A program made the position numbers and the translations under genes. A DNA stretch of 64,000 bases from Moringa oleifera (lineage: Eukaryota > Streptophyta > Magnoliopsida > Brassicales > Moringaceae): the NCBI GenBank assembly GCA_021397835.1, contig JAJFZO010000094.1:1962501-2026500 (forward strand), given 5' to 3'. The notes under the pieces were generated by a model. The model saw only the letters and a program-made list of their open reading frames with translations, was not told the DNA's origin and did not search any database. Position 1 is the first letter of the stretch, and each line of letters begins with the position of its first letter. Shown here in pieces: positions 13,191-26,240 of the stretch.

Positions 13191-13570
13191 TTGTAAAAAA
13201 AAATTAAAAATTAAAAATTAATATTTTAATTATAAATTTTTAATAAAATTAAAAATAAAAATAATTATATTTTTACTAAAATAAATATTTTAAAATTAAA
13301 ATTATTTTTAAATTTTTTAAAATTAATTTTTAATAATTTTAAAATTAAAAATTTTTAATATTTTAAAAATTAATTTAATTAGAAACCGAACCAAAACATC
13401 GTTTTTGAACCGTCGGTTTCGATTTCAATTCCGATTCGGTTCAAAACCAAAACCGATTATACTAATTTTGATTTGGTTTAAAATATAACAGTTACAGTTT
13501 GATTTAAAATGTAACGGTTACAGTTCGATTCATCGGTTTGAACTGAACCATGATCGTCTTTAGATAAAAG

Positions 13571-15790
13571 TTGTAAGATCATGATATTTTTCTTTAAAAT
13601 ATAGTATTACTAATAATTTTGAATCTTTAGAATGATTCTTTTTAGTTAGATTATTGAGTAACATCTCATCTAAATCTAGATAAAACAAAAACCAAAAAAT
13701 CTTTTTGCAAACCACAAAAAGAGGCTTATCCAAGTGATTAGATATATAAAAAATAATAATAACTCTAAAAGAAGGGTTGTTACCTTACCCATTTTCCAGT
13801 GCCTTGAATAAGAACTTAACCAAAGCTGAGAACAAGATTTAAAAAAAAAAAAGAAAATCTAGGCTCTACAAATATATGAAACAGATGCCTCTCAAAAAAG
13901 CCAAGGGGAAGTGGTATTGAAGATGATGAATGAGACAAAAAATAAAACAAAAGTAAAGATTCAAGAAAAAAAAAAGAATTTTGAAAATAGATAGAGAGAA
14001 AATACATTCCCCTCAAACTGAGCCAACCTCACTTACCAAATTAATTTGAACCAATGTGATGAAAATTAACTATCACAATTGAACTTAGCCAAACAACTCC
14101 AAGAGGTTCTCTTCATCATTTAACTTCTTTTTCATTTGAAATTATTTTTCCTTGATGAAAAATTTTGTATAATAATATTTACTTTTATAAGTCTATAAAG
14201 TGTTTTTTTTTTTTTTTTTGACAACATTGATCAAGCTCTTCTACTTCTTAAAGAGAACCAACATCTAATAGCACGACAGCTATGACTTTAAGTACCTAAG
14301 GATCATGACATATCAATCATTAGTAAACAACTAATAGGAAGATCCAATAATAAAGTATCATTAGTAAATAACTATTAAAAAAAGTTCAACGACCCTATGA
14401 GCTTTTCGGACAGGTATCGATAGGTTAAAAAAAAAAAATACAACATTACTGGTGCCTAAGGATCCTAAGTTAAGAAAGAGGCCTTAAGAAAAATAAAATA
14501 AAATAATCAGGTACCTAAAGATTTTAAAAGAAAGGAAAAAAAAATAGACAATGCAAACAAGTACTTAAAGATCCTTGTACAAACCTAAGAAGTTCCAAAG
14601 ACTGCACAAGCAAGTATCTAAAGATCTTGATGCAACCAAAGAAGTTTTAAAGACTATGCAAAAAATTGGATATTTGATCGCCTGAACTAAATAGAGCATA
14701 GAGTTTTAAGTCCAAACATCTCTTTTCAAATACCGACATATAAATTTAAATTTTATGTTAATCAAAACTTTCTAAGTGTTGTTGACAAACACACAAAAGT
14801 ATTATCAAGATGCAAATGAAGAATGAAAACTAACAAAAAAAGAAAAGAGTAAAATTTTACTCTTATTTAAAAAACTATTTACATTCTCTCCCAATAATAT
14901 TTTGATGAAGGTAAATTTGGTACCCAAACAGTAAATTGATAATAAGTGGAAATCAGCTCACATACCATAACAGAGCCCAACTACGGTCAACAACTCACCT
15001 TCGCCTCATGAAACCTAACTTGTGCATGCCAATGCAATCGGTCAACCAAAGCAGAAGAAAGAAGAAGCTTTTCATTGGGCCCCTTTACCTTACCCAACCA
15101 TAATCCATGATGTCAAGCCTATAGCATGAGAGCAAACTAGCCCAATTCATTAAACAATAGGCCTAGCCCACCATAGAGGCTATTTTCTTCCTTGAAATAC
15201 CAAGAAAACTTTGAAACACCTTGGAAGAAACGAGCCAATCATTTTTAACCAGAATGCCACCTCATCTTAGACATCAACAGCAATTTCCCGCCATCAACAA
15301 ATTTTATAAGTTCTATGTTAGGACAATTTCTCTCTCATTACTAGGCCAAAACATATATTTAGTTATCAAAGCTTACCCACTTACCATCTTCCAGCTTTCT
15401 CCTGAACATTTTTAATGGCAACAATATATATATATATATATACATTGTCTCTATAAAAAATGTATGATAATTATTTTTCACTGTTATTCATGCAATATAT
15501 CATTTAATAAATTATATAGTGACACAATTAACTTAAATGCATATAATACTTTCAAATAAAATGTAAAAGAAATGGCAAAGTTGCTAATTATGACCATGTA
15601 TAGTATTATATGGCCTTTCATATCTAAAACACCTACTTCCTTCTATAGACAGTAGGGCAAATACTAAGATCTTTGTCTCACACTTTTGCTGCCCATAACA
15701 GAGCAAAAACAAGCTCAATCCCACAAAGGTGCACAAGACAGCCATGTAAATTCAGCAAATAATTTGAATTAAACAATTACAAACAAATTT
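13571..15790. other. intergenic region with small repeats
   Basis: No gene is supported here. The region holds a degenerate GTACCTAAGGATC-like motif that recurs about five times between 14285 and 14635, including one clear tandem duplication (separate entry), and a short TA repeat at about 15426-15443. A more GC-rich part at about 14950-15400 contains only short frames that I do not recognise. Confidence 0.55.
14554..14660. repeat. imperfect tandem duplication, unit about 53 bp
   Basis: Copy one (14554-14606) and copy two (14607-14660) line up along their whole length: each runs CAA.CAAGTA, CTAAAGATC or TTAAAGATC, then AAGAAGTT and AAAGACT, ending TGCA. Related single motifs lie upstream at 14291, 14451 and 14511, so the array was probably longer and has decayed. 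Confidence 0.7.
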
Positions 15791-16341
15791 CCAGACTAAT
15801 CCAATGACTCATAACACTCCTTGGTAAGCAGTAAGTACCACACCCTACAGATCTCTAAGTGCTAATGCAGCTCTGCGCCCTTTACAAAACAAAAACACAA
15901 CAAACAGTGGAAGAGAAATACCAATGCAGTTACTTATTTCTCCTCTGAAAGCATAGAAACATTGGAAAGACATTCTTTCGGAGTTCAGAGGAATAACAAA
16001 TGCCTCGGCCTGATGCCAATGTAAATATTGGAAGACAGTAGGTCATAAATTTAGATCCTCTGGTAACTTTCAAGTCAACAAGAAATCATAATTTTAGCAC
16101 TGACCTACAAGATCTTTATTTAACTGAAATGTCATAGAGGCAATAAAGGAACTAATTGTACCTCATAAGACCATTACAAGTCCATCAATTGAACACAGAA
16201 ATACTCGAATCATCCTCTTTAACAGAAATTCAAGAGTAGGAGCAAAACCAATTTTCCCCAGTAATTTGGCATGAACATATCAGAACTGTACTCATGCAAC
16301 TAACTTGCAAGAAAAGATCACGAAGCTTGCTTATCTTTCCT

Positions 16342-16976
16342 CTACTTTGCTTGAGGGTGAGAGGCAATAAAGTCAACAGCAAGATCGATGGAAGAGATCT
16401 TGTCTGCTTCATTATCTGGGATCTCAAACCTAAATTCTTCCTCAAGTGCCATGACAATCTCCACTGTGTCCAAACTATCTAACCCAAGATCATTTTGGAA
16501 ATGTGCAGAAGGTGTTACCTATGAAATTGAGAAGGGAGACATTAGCCAAGATTGAACAAAGATATACTGTTTCATGATCTAATGTCAAGGATAACAAGGA
16601 AAAGTACATAAACTGACAGCATGATTTCATTCCCTGGACTTATTTGCTTTAGGCAAGGAGTGGTGGACGGAGTGGTGGATCCAGTGGTGCCAATAGGGGG
16701 ATGTATGTTATATGAAACATGTATAGATGAATGATTAATGCATATATTTTCTCCCTCTGACAAAAAATTATACAGAAGCAGAGAGTATGGAGCAACAAGG
16801 CTACTCAAAACCAATTTTTACCCACTTTGTTCAACCATCATGATCAACATTTCTTCTTGGTTTCCCTGCATAACTTTTGCATGACAATCACAGATGACAG
16901 TTTTCACAGAGCTAAATATAAAATGAAGATTTTTCTTTTATATATATGATGATTTTCACTGTGCATCAAGCATGAA

Positions 16977-17009
<33 letters not shown>

Positions 17010-19131
17010 CTGTGTATATATGGACAGTATCTCCAATAATGCATACTCAAGGAGACCCTACTTTCAATTAGTTGAAATAAATAAGTTAATGCCATCAAAC
17101 ATACCGTTAACTTGAAATAAACATGTTTAGTACAATTGACACATTTCACTCTATAACTTCCTTTAGAGGTTACATAACAACTCTCTATCTCCATCAGGCA
17201 CCCTCCTCTAAATGTCTGAAACATGCTAATAGCTTCACAAGTCAGATCCCAGATTCCCACCTTTCACCCAAGTATAATAGAAGCATTATAATAAGTCACT
17301 TGATTTAAAGCCTGTACGCATGTTTCATCAATCCAAAGCCCAGTGAACCATTCTTTGAACTAGGTCAGACTAAAATTACCATAGTTGGCAGAGAATCCTG
17401 CCAAAAGCCATTTTTTCCATTTTCAATCACACCAGTTCCAATCCAATCTCAGAAGCCCTACAATTTAAATGGACATAAAATTTAATGGTCAGACAATTAG
17501 AGTTTATATCATAACTGCCTGATCATGTCATAATAAAATATTTTCTCCAAGCTGATGATTAAATCAATTATGGAACACTTCACAGGCACTTCTGCTTCAC
17601 CAATCTGACCCAAACCTTATAGGTCAATATTTGTTCAATTTTTCTCATCTTCACGAAAATTCCAACTTAGGCTGTGAAAACAATTGCTCTTGGAATAGAA
17701 GGCATAGATTCATGTAAACGACAAAATTACCAGGATAAGATGGCTTTCAAGACATGACATTATATTTCACTCTGAAACTCCAAAACACTTCCCCAAAGTT
17801 CTTAGTTGTTATCCATTTTCCTAAGTTTCTGGATAATTTATTTACGTTTCTGCTAATATTTTGCACACACACAGGTAACTATTTTGAATCTGTTCTCAGA
17901 GTACATTTCTTCAAAATTTTACATGCCAAAAATATAAGTACAATAATAATAATGTGACCATAATGAAAAACTGTATCCACAAGAATAAAAAGAGCAATCA
18001 ACTGCCAGACAAGAAGGAAAAAAAAGAAAAGAGAATGAACCAGATAAATCTCCAAGTAAAGCAGGAAATAACTGACAATCTTTCATCCACCATTTTCATG
18101 TATACCAGTTAATTTTTCTGTTGCCTAAACAAACTACACAATTGAAAAGTTCACCAGAAGGAGTAACTGACAATTTTCTGAGTGTCAAAAGCTTACTTTG
18201 GATGGCTCAACTTCTAGTGAACTCTAAACTCATTTCATTTTCTTATAAGAAAAATGATACCTTTAAACCCATAATAATGCTTTATCTCATTTTATTTCCA
18301 GAAAACCAATACATAGAAATTATAAATGTATATGACCTAAGGAAAAGAAAAAAAAAAACTTGAGGTTTAGCTTGATATCTCAAGCCAGAAAAACAACTGG
18401 TAATTGCAGGGAAAGTTCCTTAAGTAGTGAACCACACTTATATTCTAGTAGTTTCTATTTTGACAAAAATATTTAAATTTGGCGCCATAGTCACTAAGTG
18501 TAAAATCTGTGTTGGAAGCTTAAAAGTATTAGATATTGGCCTATAGGACCATATAGCTACAAAATGAAAATGAGGGCCAAAGCCATCCCACAGGAATTTA
18601 AGCACAGTGCCCTAAAGCTTGGGTGTTATTAACCCAAAAGTGACTAAAAATCTATCATAATCGACTTCATGTATAACCAAACACACACTAATTCTCCAAA
18701 GAAAAACATTGTGCATCATTTAGGAAATTTCAAGTTCAATATGCAGGCTCTTTCATTTCCTTGTTAACGAAACATATTCTAAATCACAAATTGGGCTATT
18801 AATTGAATCATCTTATAAGTGTTAATGAAACTTCATCCACATTCCTTCATTCTATCTTTTCCATTAAAAAATGTAAATACATTTTGATTAATCTTGGAGG
18901 CAGTTAAAAGAGCACTACCTTGGAGGGATCAACTTTCTGGAAGTTCTTGACGACAGAAATGACGCGATCTGTGACCTCGGCTTTGTCGAGGAAGGAGCCC
19001 CTGACCTCCTCAGAGAAACGGCGGATGGCGTTGAAGGAGAGGGCAAAGAGGCCAGTGTTAGGGCTAGGGTTTTGGGGTAGAGGAGCTACTTTGACTCTCA
19101 GATACTTTAGCAGAGCACCCCTGGCCGCCAT
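16342..19131 (-). CDS. MTACP2: mitochondrial acyl carrier protein
   Basis: Two exons (18919-19131 and 16342-16518) around a 2.4-kb intron encode 129 aa. Residues 1 to about 45 form a mitochondrial presequence ([15 protein letters not shown], then RRFSEEVRG). The carrier domain follows, with the phosphopantetheine attachment motif DSL at Ser86 within [20 protein letters not shown], and the end is [16 protein letters not shown]. Family knowledge: the protein carries acyl chains for mitochondrial fatty acid synthesis, supplies octanoate for lipoate, and in its acylated form is a structural partner in complex I and Fe-S assembly. The start at 19131 is chosen because homologues begin MAARG; another in-frame ATG lies 13 codons upstream at 19170. 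The intron holds a (TA)n microsatellite but no recognised insertion. Confidence 0.95.
16978..17007. repeat. (TA)n microsatellite in the mtACP intron
   Basis: An uninterrupted alternating A/T run of about 30 bases is visible in the single intron of the acyl carrier protein gene. It is likely length-variable between individuals. Confidence 0.9.
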
Positions 19132-19263
19132 TGGTAGTAGCAAAGCTGGGTTTACAGAAACTTCTGGCAAGAGCTCTTTGCGACTGCCTTAGTTGCCTGT
19201 AAATAGAAGGAAAATGATAAATATCCGAATTCTGAAGCGATATTGCCGAAACTACGTCGTATA

Positions 19264-19272
19264 AAATGGGCC
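19264..19272 (-). promoter_or_regulatory. site II / Up1-type element (GGCCCATTT) upstream of mtACP
   Basis: On the gene strand this reads GGCCCATTT, a match to the GGCCCAWWW motif and its TGGGCC core. It is about 133 bp upstream of the ATG. Such elements are frequent in plant promoters of mitochondrial and ribosomal protein genes and are bound by TCP factors. Its role here is inferred from motif and position. Confidence 0.45.
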
Positions 19273-19668
19273 TTTGGTGTACAAGACCCAAGGTCGGAAT
19301 ACTCAGGGCAAACCTTTAGGATACTGAGGTTGGATTACTTGTTCAAAATGGTGGTGGATCATTGTAATTTTTATTTGATACAAGTCAGTGATTTAGAGTT
19401 TTATTATTCCAAGGGTGATTAAGAGATTACTAATTCATTATGATTATTTTTCCTAATAAAGGGATGATAACTCCAGATTATTAATTTAAGTTGTTCTTAA
19501 TAATATTTCTGATAATTGACTATTTGCTTGGCAGACTAGAATAAATTCTTTTCATGTAAACTAAAGGAGCAAATGGCCCCACCCTCATCATCAATCCCTT
19601 CTAATTTACAAACAAAATTATAAAATCTGTAATCCAAACAATGTGTATACACAAATCAAGAAATAATA

Positions 19669-20114
19669 TCAATCAAGGTAAAAGAGAGTCACAATTTTCC
19701 TCATGTTTTTGGCTTCTTGACATGTTTCCATCAGCAACTTGCTATCATGGAAAGCAAAGCAAATGACTTGCTGTACTTGTGAAATAATGTCCATGTTACA
19801 CAGCCTGCAAAACAGATTCATCTTCAAAACTCAGCCCAAACTACATAAACTACAAATCCATATAGAAGATGTACCAAACCTGCTGGCTTCTATGAGAGGT
19901 AGATGGTCATTGTAAGGTTTCTCTATCACTGTCTTCACCTGCAAATCCCAAGCACAGAACATCATAATCACAAACAGCCTTCAGGTAATCAACTAGTGGT
20001 ACTACATTCCCATTTTACCTTAATACCCATTATATCGCTTCATTTTGTAACTAAATTTAAGCTAAAAAACAGTACCCAGTAAAATAGATTGTAAAAGTGA
20101 CGGTATTTTTTATG

Positions 20115-20148
<34 letters not shown>

Positions 20149-23100
20149 AAAAAAATACATTTAAAGCATTATAACTGCCCACAGTGCAGGCTGATTCACC
20201 ACCATGAACTCTTTCACCAATAACTGCACGTCCCCATAAGATTAAAAACCCACCCAGAGCTAGTAAACTTGCTTCCATCAGAAAGCTTACAATGTACAAG
20301 GAACCAGTTAGGTTCTGTTAAGTCCCTGTGCCCTTACAACGTTTAGGCCAAACCAACTAGTATTTCTGGCCCACTGCATATCTACCAGACTATATTTCAT
20401 CATTCATTTTTCCAACAAGAAACACAAAAAGGAGAATGGAACACAGTCACACTACCTCCTGTCATGCTGACAAATCATTTGATTCATCCCAAACTCCTAC
20501 TACCATAAGCATCGTATCGCTCATAACATGACTTTCACATAGAAGACCGATAAAAAAACCAAATAACAACAGACGAGCACAAGTAGTTAAAGAGTTGGGC
20601 AGCCACACTTGGCCCTAGGTAGGTCTTCAATTAGAAGAAAAGGGCATAAAAGATATAAAGGAGGCAGCGATGTCAGATCATCTAATCTCAACCTACTACT
20701 CAAGATTTAATTACATTTCTACACTAAGCATTCAGAACTTTCGGAAGTCGCAATATTCTGTATAAAGGAGGCAGGTATGTCAGATCATCTAATCTCGACC
20801 AACTACTCAAGATTTAATTACATTTCCACACTAAGCATTCAGAACTTTCAAAAGTCGCGATAGTCTGTATAAAGCTGGCCGTTGTGGAACCATCATTTTA
20901 ACATGTATCAGATGTCATAAGGCGATAGCATAATTGTTCACAAGAATAACTTGTCAACAGTAACACATTAGCCAAGCAATCTGAAAATGTGATAAACATC
21001 TTCACAAGTTTGCCAGTGTCTGACAACAAATGAACATTTACTTTGCAACTATAACCTCCTTTTCATACAGGTTAACGGAGCCATACAAACATAGCAATTA
21101 AATCCCTAATGGATCCAAAGTTACAAGGAGACAAATGGTTACCAGACCATAATTTTGCAGCAGATGCAGCATGAATGTAACAAAGTAGAAAAATGCTTAC
21201 TTTTGCCAGTAATTCCTGGCTCTCAGGTGGTTGCTTTTTCAAACTTTGGGGCAAGATAACTGTAAGCAGCTCTGGTTTCTCTGCCCTCAAAGCACCTCTA
21301 ATAACAGCTGCATTTGTCCCTGATGCACCAGATGTATAAATATGGTTTTTCTGCAAGAAAATTATACAGCAATTTCAGAAACATAGATATATAAAACATA
21401 TACTCCTTAACGTGGCCCTCAGGCGCAGCATTATTAAAAATACAAGGTTCTCAACACCATTGCAGGTACAAAATTCAACAGATTGAACTAAAGGCAACTC
21501 ACAGTTATAACCAAAGCATAGCTAAGAATCTCAATAAGTTCTTGATGCATGAACCCCATATTCCGAGTCCCGAAGAAGCCAATAGCTCTTGGGCCTTGCT
21601 GTTGAATGGCCAGTAACTCCTGCACAAGAATAAGTTTGTCTATAAGACTGATGAACTAAATACCAAAAGTTCTTAGGATCAGCAGAAAGGAAAAAGGAAA
21701 AAAAAAAAAAATGCTTGCAAGGTGAAACTAAGAGGTAGGCTGAAACATGGGTCACGTAGCTTAACCTGACTAAGGCATTTGTTTTGTGATCCTACACCCT
21801 CCAAATGATCTCACCTAGGATGTTGACTGTCTAAAAAATTTTCTGTTAATACAGTGCAAGAAACAATCTACATATAATGTTAAGATCAAATGATCAAACG
21901 TATTCATCCTAAGGTCTGCACATGTTCTGTTCTTCAATTTTTTCCCTTCCTTCTCCGGTGTTTCATCATGCAGTTCAGTGGATTCTGTGAGTATTAGGTG
22001 TCCACGGTTTTTATAAAGCTGAGAGCTAAAATGCAGCATCTCTTCAAATAGACATAAGGTGCAATTACTCAAGTAACACATAGAGCATTTAGAGATAGGG
22101 TATTGGGAACTGAAATGGTGGGAGAGGGGCTTAAAGGTCAAATATTCATCATCAACTCTTAAAAAAAAAAAAAAATTGTTCAACCAAAAAAAACTTTTCC
22201 ACCGAAATAGCACGCACCTGGAGATAATCCACATCTGGAACAGGTTTAAGTTCTGACACTAGAACTGCTCCTGATCCTTCAACAACAGATTGGGCTTGAG
22301 TAGGAATTTGAGTTCCAATATCTTCATCAGAACCAAACATACACACCACATTCTCCTCTTCATATTTCCAAGATTTCATGCCTTGATCTCTTCTCACATG
22401 TCCAAGCCACTATACCATTACATGAAAACAGTAGGCCCTGACAGTAAATTATTAGTGAAAACCAACTGACCACAAAGAGTGGTGACAAGGCAAGCCAGAG
22501 TTCAAATGACATTGCCATAAAGCGGTCATCAATCAAAAACTTGGCATGAACTCAAAGAACTTGGATTAAGTAGCAGTATAATCCAAAAAACTCAAGGTGT
22601 CTAGACACTAAGAAAATATAAGAAGGTACTTTGCATTAGATATTACTGGGAAAGAACTTACACAGGCAACAACATACCCAACTTCATTATGCAAACATAA
22701 CGGTGCAAAAACCTGCAGCCCAAACAGGAATCTATATGCAAAAATTGGGGAAGTAATGCAATAGACTTGCTCCAACATTTTTCATCTGCAGACAAATAAT
22801 GATGATATGATTCAATAGAACTCAGCCACCTGATTCTTTTCCTTCTGAATCAACTAAGAAAACTTCAAATCTAATACCTTTGAGCATACTGAAAAAAACG
22901 AAAACTCCTCGGAACAAGCTACATTAGACATAGATAAATCTACTTCAAAGTTCCAGATAAGAGTTCTGCAGGAAGGGTATCAACAGTGTTTTTTTCCCCC
23001 TCAGCTTTTGCTCAAGTGCAAAATTGCTGATTAAATTTGAGTGCACCACTGTATCCAGTAGGTTCATTTGATGTTCTACTACCTTTTAGTTTTAAAAAAA

Positions 23101-26100
23101 CAAAAAGAAATTTCAAGTCATTCCTTTGTACATTTGTTTTCCTAGTTAGACACACCAAATGGTAGCCATTATCTAAAGCAATACTTCCTAATTATATCAT
23201 ATTAGCATTTGTTGGACTAATATCCATCTCCTAGATGGAGGTTAAAAAACACGAGAATAGATATCCATCCTTCTGTTATAACCTAAATCAAGATATTTCC
23301 TCTATTTCTATGTTCTTCCTCTTCCCTATTTCAAGTATTTTAGACTTACTATCCTAAAAACTAAGTAATGATCCATGAACTGTACAAAACAAAGCATAGG
23401 TGTACAAAAGCTTACTAAAGCTTGCCCACCTAAACAGCCTAGATATTAGAGTCAAGGAAAAGTACCAACCTATATTTCCACAAGTTTCAAAATTAATCAT
23501 CAACAAATGTTTTCACCATCTCTTTCAGTTTCCTTGTTCATCAAGCATAAGATACAGAATAACTACTTAGTGGTTTTTTTTTTTTAACTCCTTTTGCTCA
23601 AGCATTCGGTCAATTACTACTGCACATAAACATAAAAGCATGCGAGGCTAAAAAATAATTCTAACCCTTCCCACTGATCATAAATAGTTCAAGCTTCCAG
23701 ATCCAAGATGACCTAGGAGCCATTCCGCCAAGCAACATAAGACCCTGACTCTTACCTACTTCCCGATCCAATAGTGAGTGATTTTTTAAAATAGTGAGTG
23801 ATTTCTTCATAAAGGTTTCCCATAAAGCAGATAATATCTATTTGTGACTGGTGATCAAGGCAACAATACAACCATCAAAGAAAATCTAACATCATCAAAT
23901 TAACATCCATCAAGGGTCTTGAACCAAGATGTGGTGAGTCAAGTCTAGTGAGAACATACAAGAAGGGAGATTCCATATAAACACCCAAATGTGGACTTGC
24001 CTTCATTTTGCTAGAACCTACTCATGATTAGCTAGTTGGAGACAACCTACTACAATTGTTGAGATTCAAAAGGATGCCGAAGCAGCCTTTAAGGATGTAG
24101 GGCAAGGCTACCTCCCCTAGTTTACCATGCAAGGTTGGGTACATGAAGCGATCCTGCCTTAGATTGGTTCATGGTTTTAAGGGGGAAAAAAAAGGATGAA
24201 GAACGAGAACTACAGCTTCAAATAACTCTATCCTCCAGCCATAGAAGAAAGATTCATTCTCTCATGTTCTTTTTTTGTTTTCCGATGATATATCTAAAAG
24301 TTTGTTCACAAATGGAATATAAGTATCTTAGTAAGTTGCCTTGCATTTTTTTTTTCCTTTTTTTCCATTCAGGTATCTATCAATTCCAGCTCTTGCTAAT
24401 CTTTCTTTTTCATGCCAAATCATCATATATTTTTCATAAGGCTTTTTGTGCCAAATTATCATACCAACATCAATGCTCTGAACCTGTCAAACTCCGCAAC
24501 TAAGTGCACTTTGACTAGGCTAAAATGGGTGACCTATCGGAAAATATCCTCAGATAGATGTCGATCAAAAGTTTCAATGTTGAATGTTTATTCAAGGAGA
24601 GATTCCCCTTTGGAAGGATAAATATCTGCAGTTTGAGGAAAAAAATGGCTATGCCTCCTTTGCGAAGCGTGTTGTTGTTAATAGGTGTCCTTGAAGTAAT
24701 ATAATTTTTTTACCAGAGTCCTTGAAGTAACATAAATTTTTTTACCAGAGTCCTTGAAGTAATATCTTCATGGAGACTCCAAGCGAAGATAGAGTTCTTA
24801 TGATGTATATGCGAGAGGAAAAAAAAAAAAAAGGTTTCCTCATGTACAATGATCGATAACTGAAACTAAAGGTCAAAAATGACATGACTCCTTGGAGATA
24901 AACATGCTAGTTGCAAGAAATGTGAACCTTCCTATTTCCAAGAAAGTCACTTCGTTATTTATGTTCGATAAGGAGCCTCGACAATAGGAGTAAGGAACAT
25001 GCAATAATATGAGCTGACGCTCCATGTGTTACGGAATCCTACACTTTAAAAGATTCAACCATTGTACAATTCAAGCTAAAGTTATGAAAAGGAATGTCAT
25101 GTAAAAGAAAACAGATAAAATATTAAAAGTGAGCAATGGGCAAAAATGGTAAGTATAAAAAGAGATTAGGTATATCAAGCAACACAACTCACTATTACTG
25201 GCAACATTTTGTTTTGCATTTATTTTACTCGAATCTTTGGTTATTGACTTGATTATCAAATTGTCCAACTACAAGGAAAGTCCTCCATTCTCCCAGTTAT
25301 TCTCCATTCTCTCACTTATTCCTCATTCTCTCACCTATAGATCACAAAAATTCTGTCCTCATTACCTTACAATAACACATCTCACAAAAGAAAATAACGA
25401 CAATATTTTTCTTCTCGAAGAGCAAATATTTTTCCCTCAAAAGTGAATCTCTTCTCAAACTAGTCCAATGCACCAAAACACCTACCAAGACCATAAGCCA
25501 ATTGAACAGTTAAAATGAGTATAATGTGTGATGACAACAACAAATACAACGTAGAGGAAACACAGCAAAATAACAACGGTAAGTTTAATCAATTAAGCAT
25601 TGATATGAACATTGCAGCAAAAGACGAGGGGCAAACTGAGAGAAATTCCTAGTCAGAGGAATAATTTAAAAAGAGTCCAACAAATTGCAAGTTGCAAAAA
25701 TCCTGTTCTCTTGCAGTCATAATATTGAACTCATTACTAATGTCAATTAAACTCACATTTTTGAAACCATAACAGCTAACAAGTCCATGAAAAGAAGATC
25801 CAATTTAAAAACTAAAACCATATTGACAACAAAGATATTTGTGAAAAACGAAGACCTAGTGCAGCCAGTTGTTCCCAAAAGAAAAAATTAGACGTCCAAG
25901 CCCCAATCTCATAAACATGCGCACATTAAACAAATCAAGAATCAAAAGCCAACTTTCTGAACTCCTCCCGTAGCACGTCATGAAATGAATATACGTTTCT
26001 ATATGTACAGACAAACGCGGTAGGGTATAGTATACATGGATGCGTTTGGTATGCATAGAGAAATACCGTTTGCCTGGAGAGAGAGGGAGTCCTTCTTGTC

Positions 26101-26240
26101 GAGGGGTATGCAGCACGGTAAGAATGAGAAGAACTGGAATGGTAAACATTAGGGTTTGCTGAAGTGAGTGATTTGGTGGGAAAATGAGAAGAAATGGGGG
26201 AACTTAACAACAACAGCCTCAAAGATAAGACTGCACTCAT
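19669..26240 (-). CDS. plastid-targeted DprA/SLOG-like Rossmann-fold protein
   Basis: Six exons (26067-26240, 22218-22409, 21503-21619, 21201-21350, 19880-19938, 19669-19804) join in frame to 275 aa, all with GT-AG introns. Exon 1 encodes a Ser/Arg-rich, acid-poor N-terminus (MSAVLSLRLLLLSSPISSHF) typical of a plastid transit peptide. The core runs from residue 120: a nucleotide-binding-like strand-loop (IGFFGTRNMGF, Gly139-Asn142), then YTSGASGTNAAVIRGALRA, LTVILPQSL, and the end KIVTLFYLD. This pattern resembles the SMF/DprA-LOG superfamily, and such plant proteins are usually labelled DNA recombination-mediator protein A-like. In bacteria DprA loads RecA on incoming single strands; the plant function is unknown to me, so the name reflects fold only. 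The introns hold two tandem repeats and a 31-base C tract. Confidence 0.85.
20116..20146. repeat. 31-base poly(C) tract
   Basis: Thirty-one consecutive C residues are followed directly by nine A. The tract lies in intron 4 of the DprA-like gene, so the pre-mRNA would carry an uninterrupted run of G. Its length may be imprecise because such runs are prone to sequencing error. Confidence 0.9.
20654..20873. repeat. tandem duplication, 107-bp unit, two copies
   Basis: Copy one (20654-20760) and copy two (20761-20867) are about 90% identical, sharing for example TGTCAGATCATCTAATCTC and CACTAAGCATTCAGAACTTT. A third copy begins (TATAAAG at 20868) and then breaks off. The repeat lies in intron 4 of the DprA-like gene. 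Confidence 0.9.
24687..24765. repeat. tandem repeat, 31-32 bp unit, 2.5 copies
   Basis: Units start at 24687, 24718 and 24750. Each begins GTCCTTGAAGTAA and the first two end TTTTTTTACCAGA. The third stops after 16 bases. The array lies in intron 1 of the DprA-like gene, which is 3.66 kb long. Confidence 0.9.

Larger units (their letters stand above)
9802..13562 (-). mobile_element. hAT-superfamily DNA transposon (RICESLEEPER-like), decayed
   Basis: The element holds a broken BED-finger hAT transposase on the minus strand. Both ends are packed with short GGTTC(G/A) and complementary motifs (about 9815-10080 and 13385-13550), the subterminal repeats usual in this group. The ends form imperfect inverted repeats: TAGATCTGATCACAGTTCGG at 9802 and, read on the minus strand from 13562, TAAAGACGATCATGGTTCAG. 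The flanking octamers GGTAAAAA (9794-9801) and GATAAAAG (13563-13570) agree at 6 of 8 positions and may be the old target duplication. The core is certain; the exact ends are inferred. Confidence 0.75.

Noticed and set aside
18920..19192. Open frame of 90 codons on the plus strand
   Set aside because: It is the antisense of acyl carrier protein exon 1.
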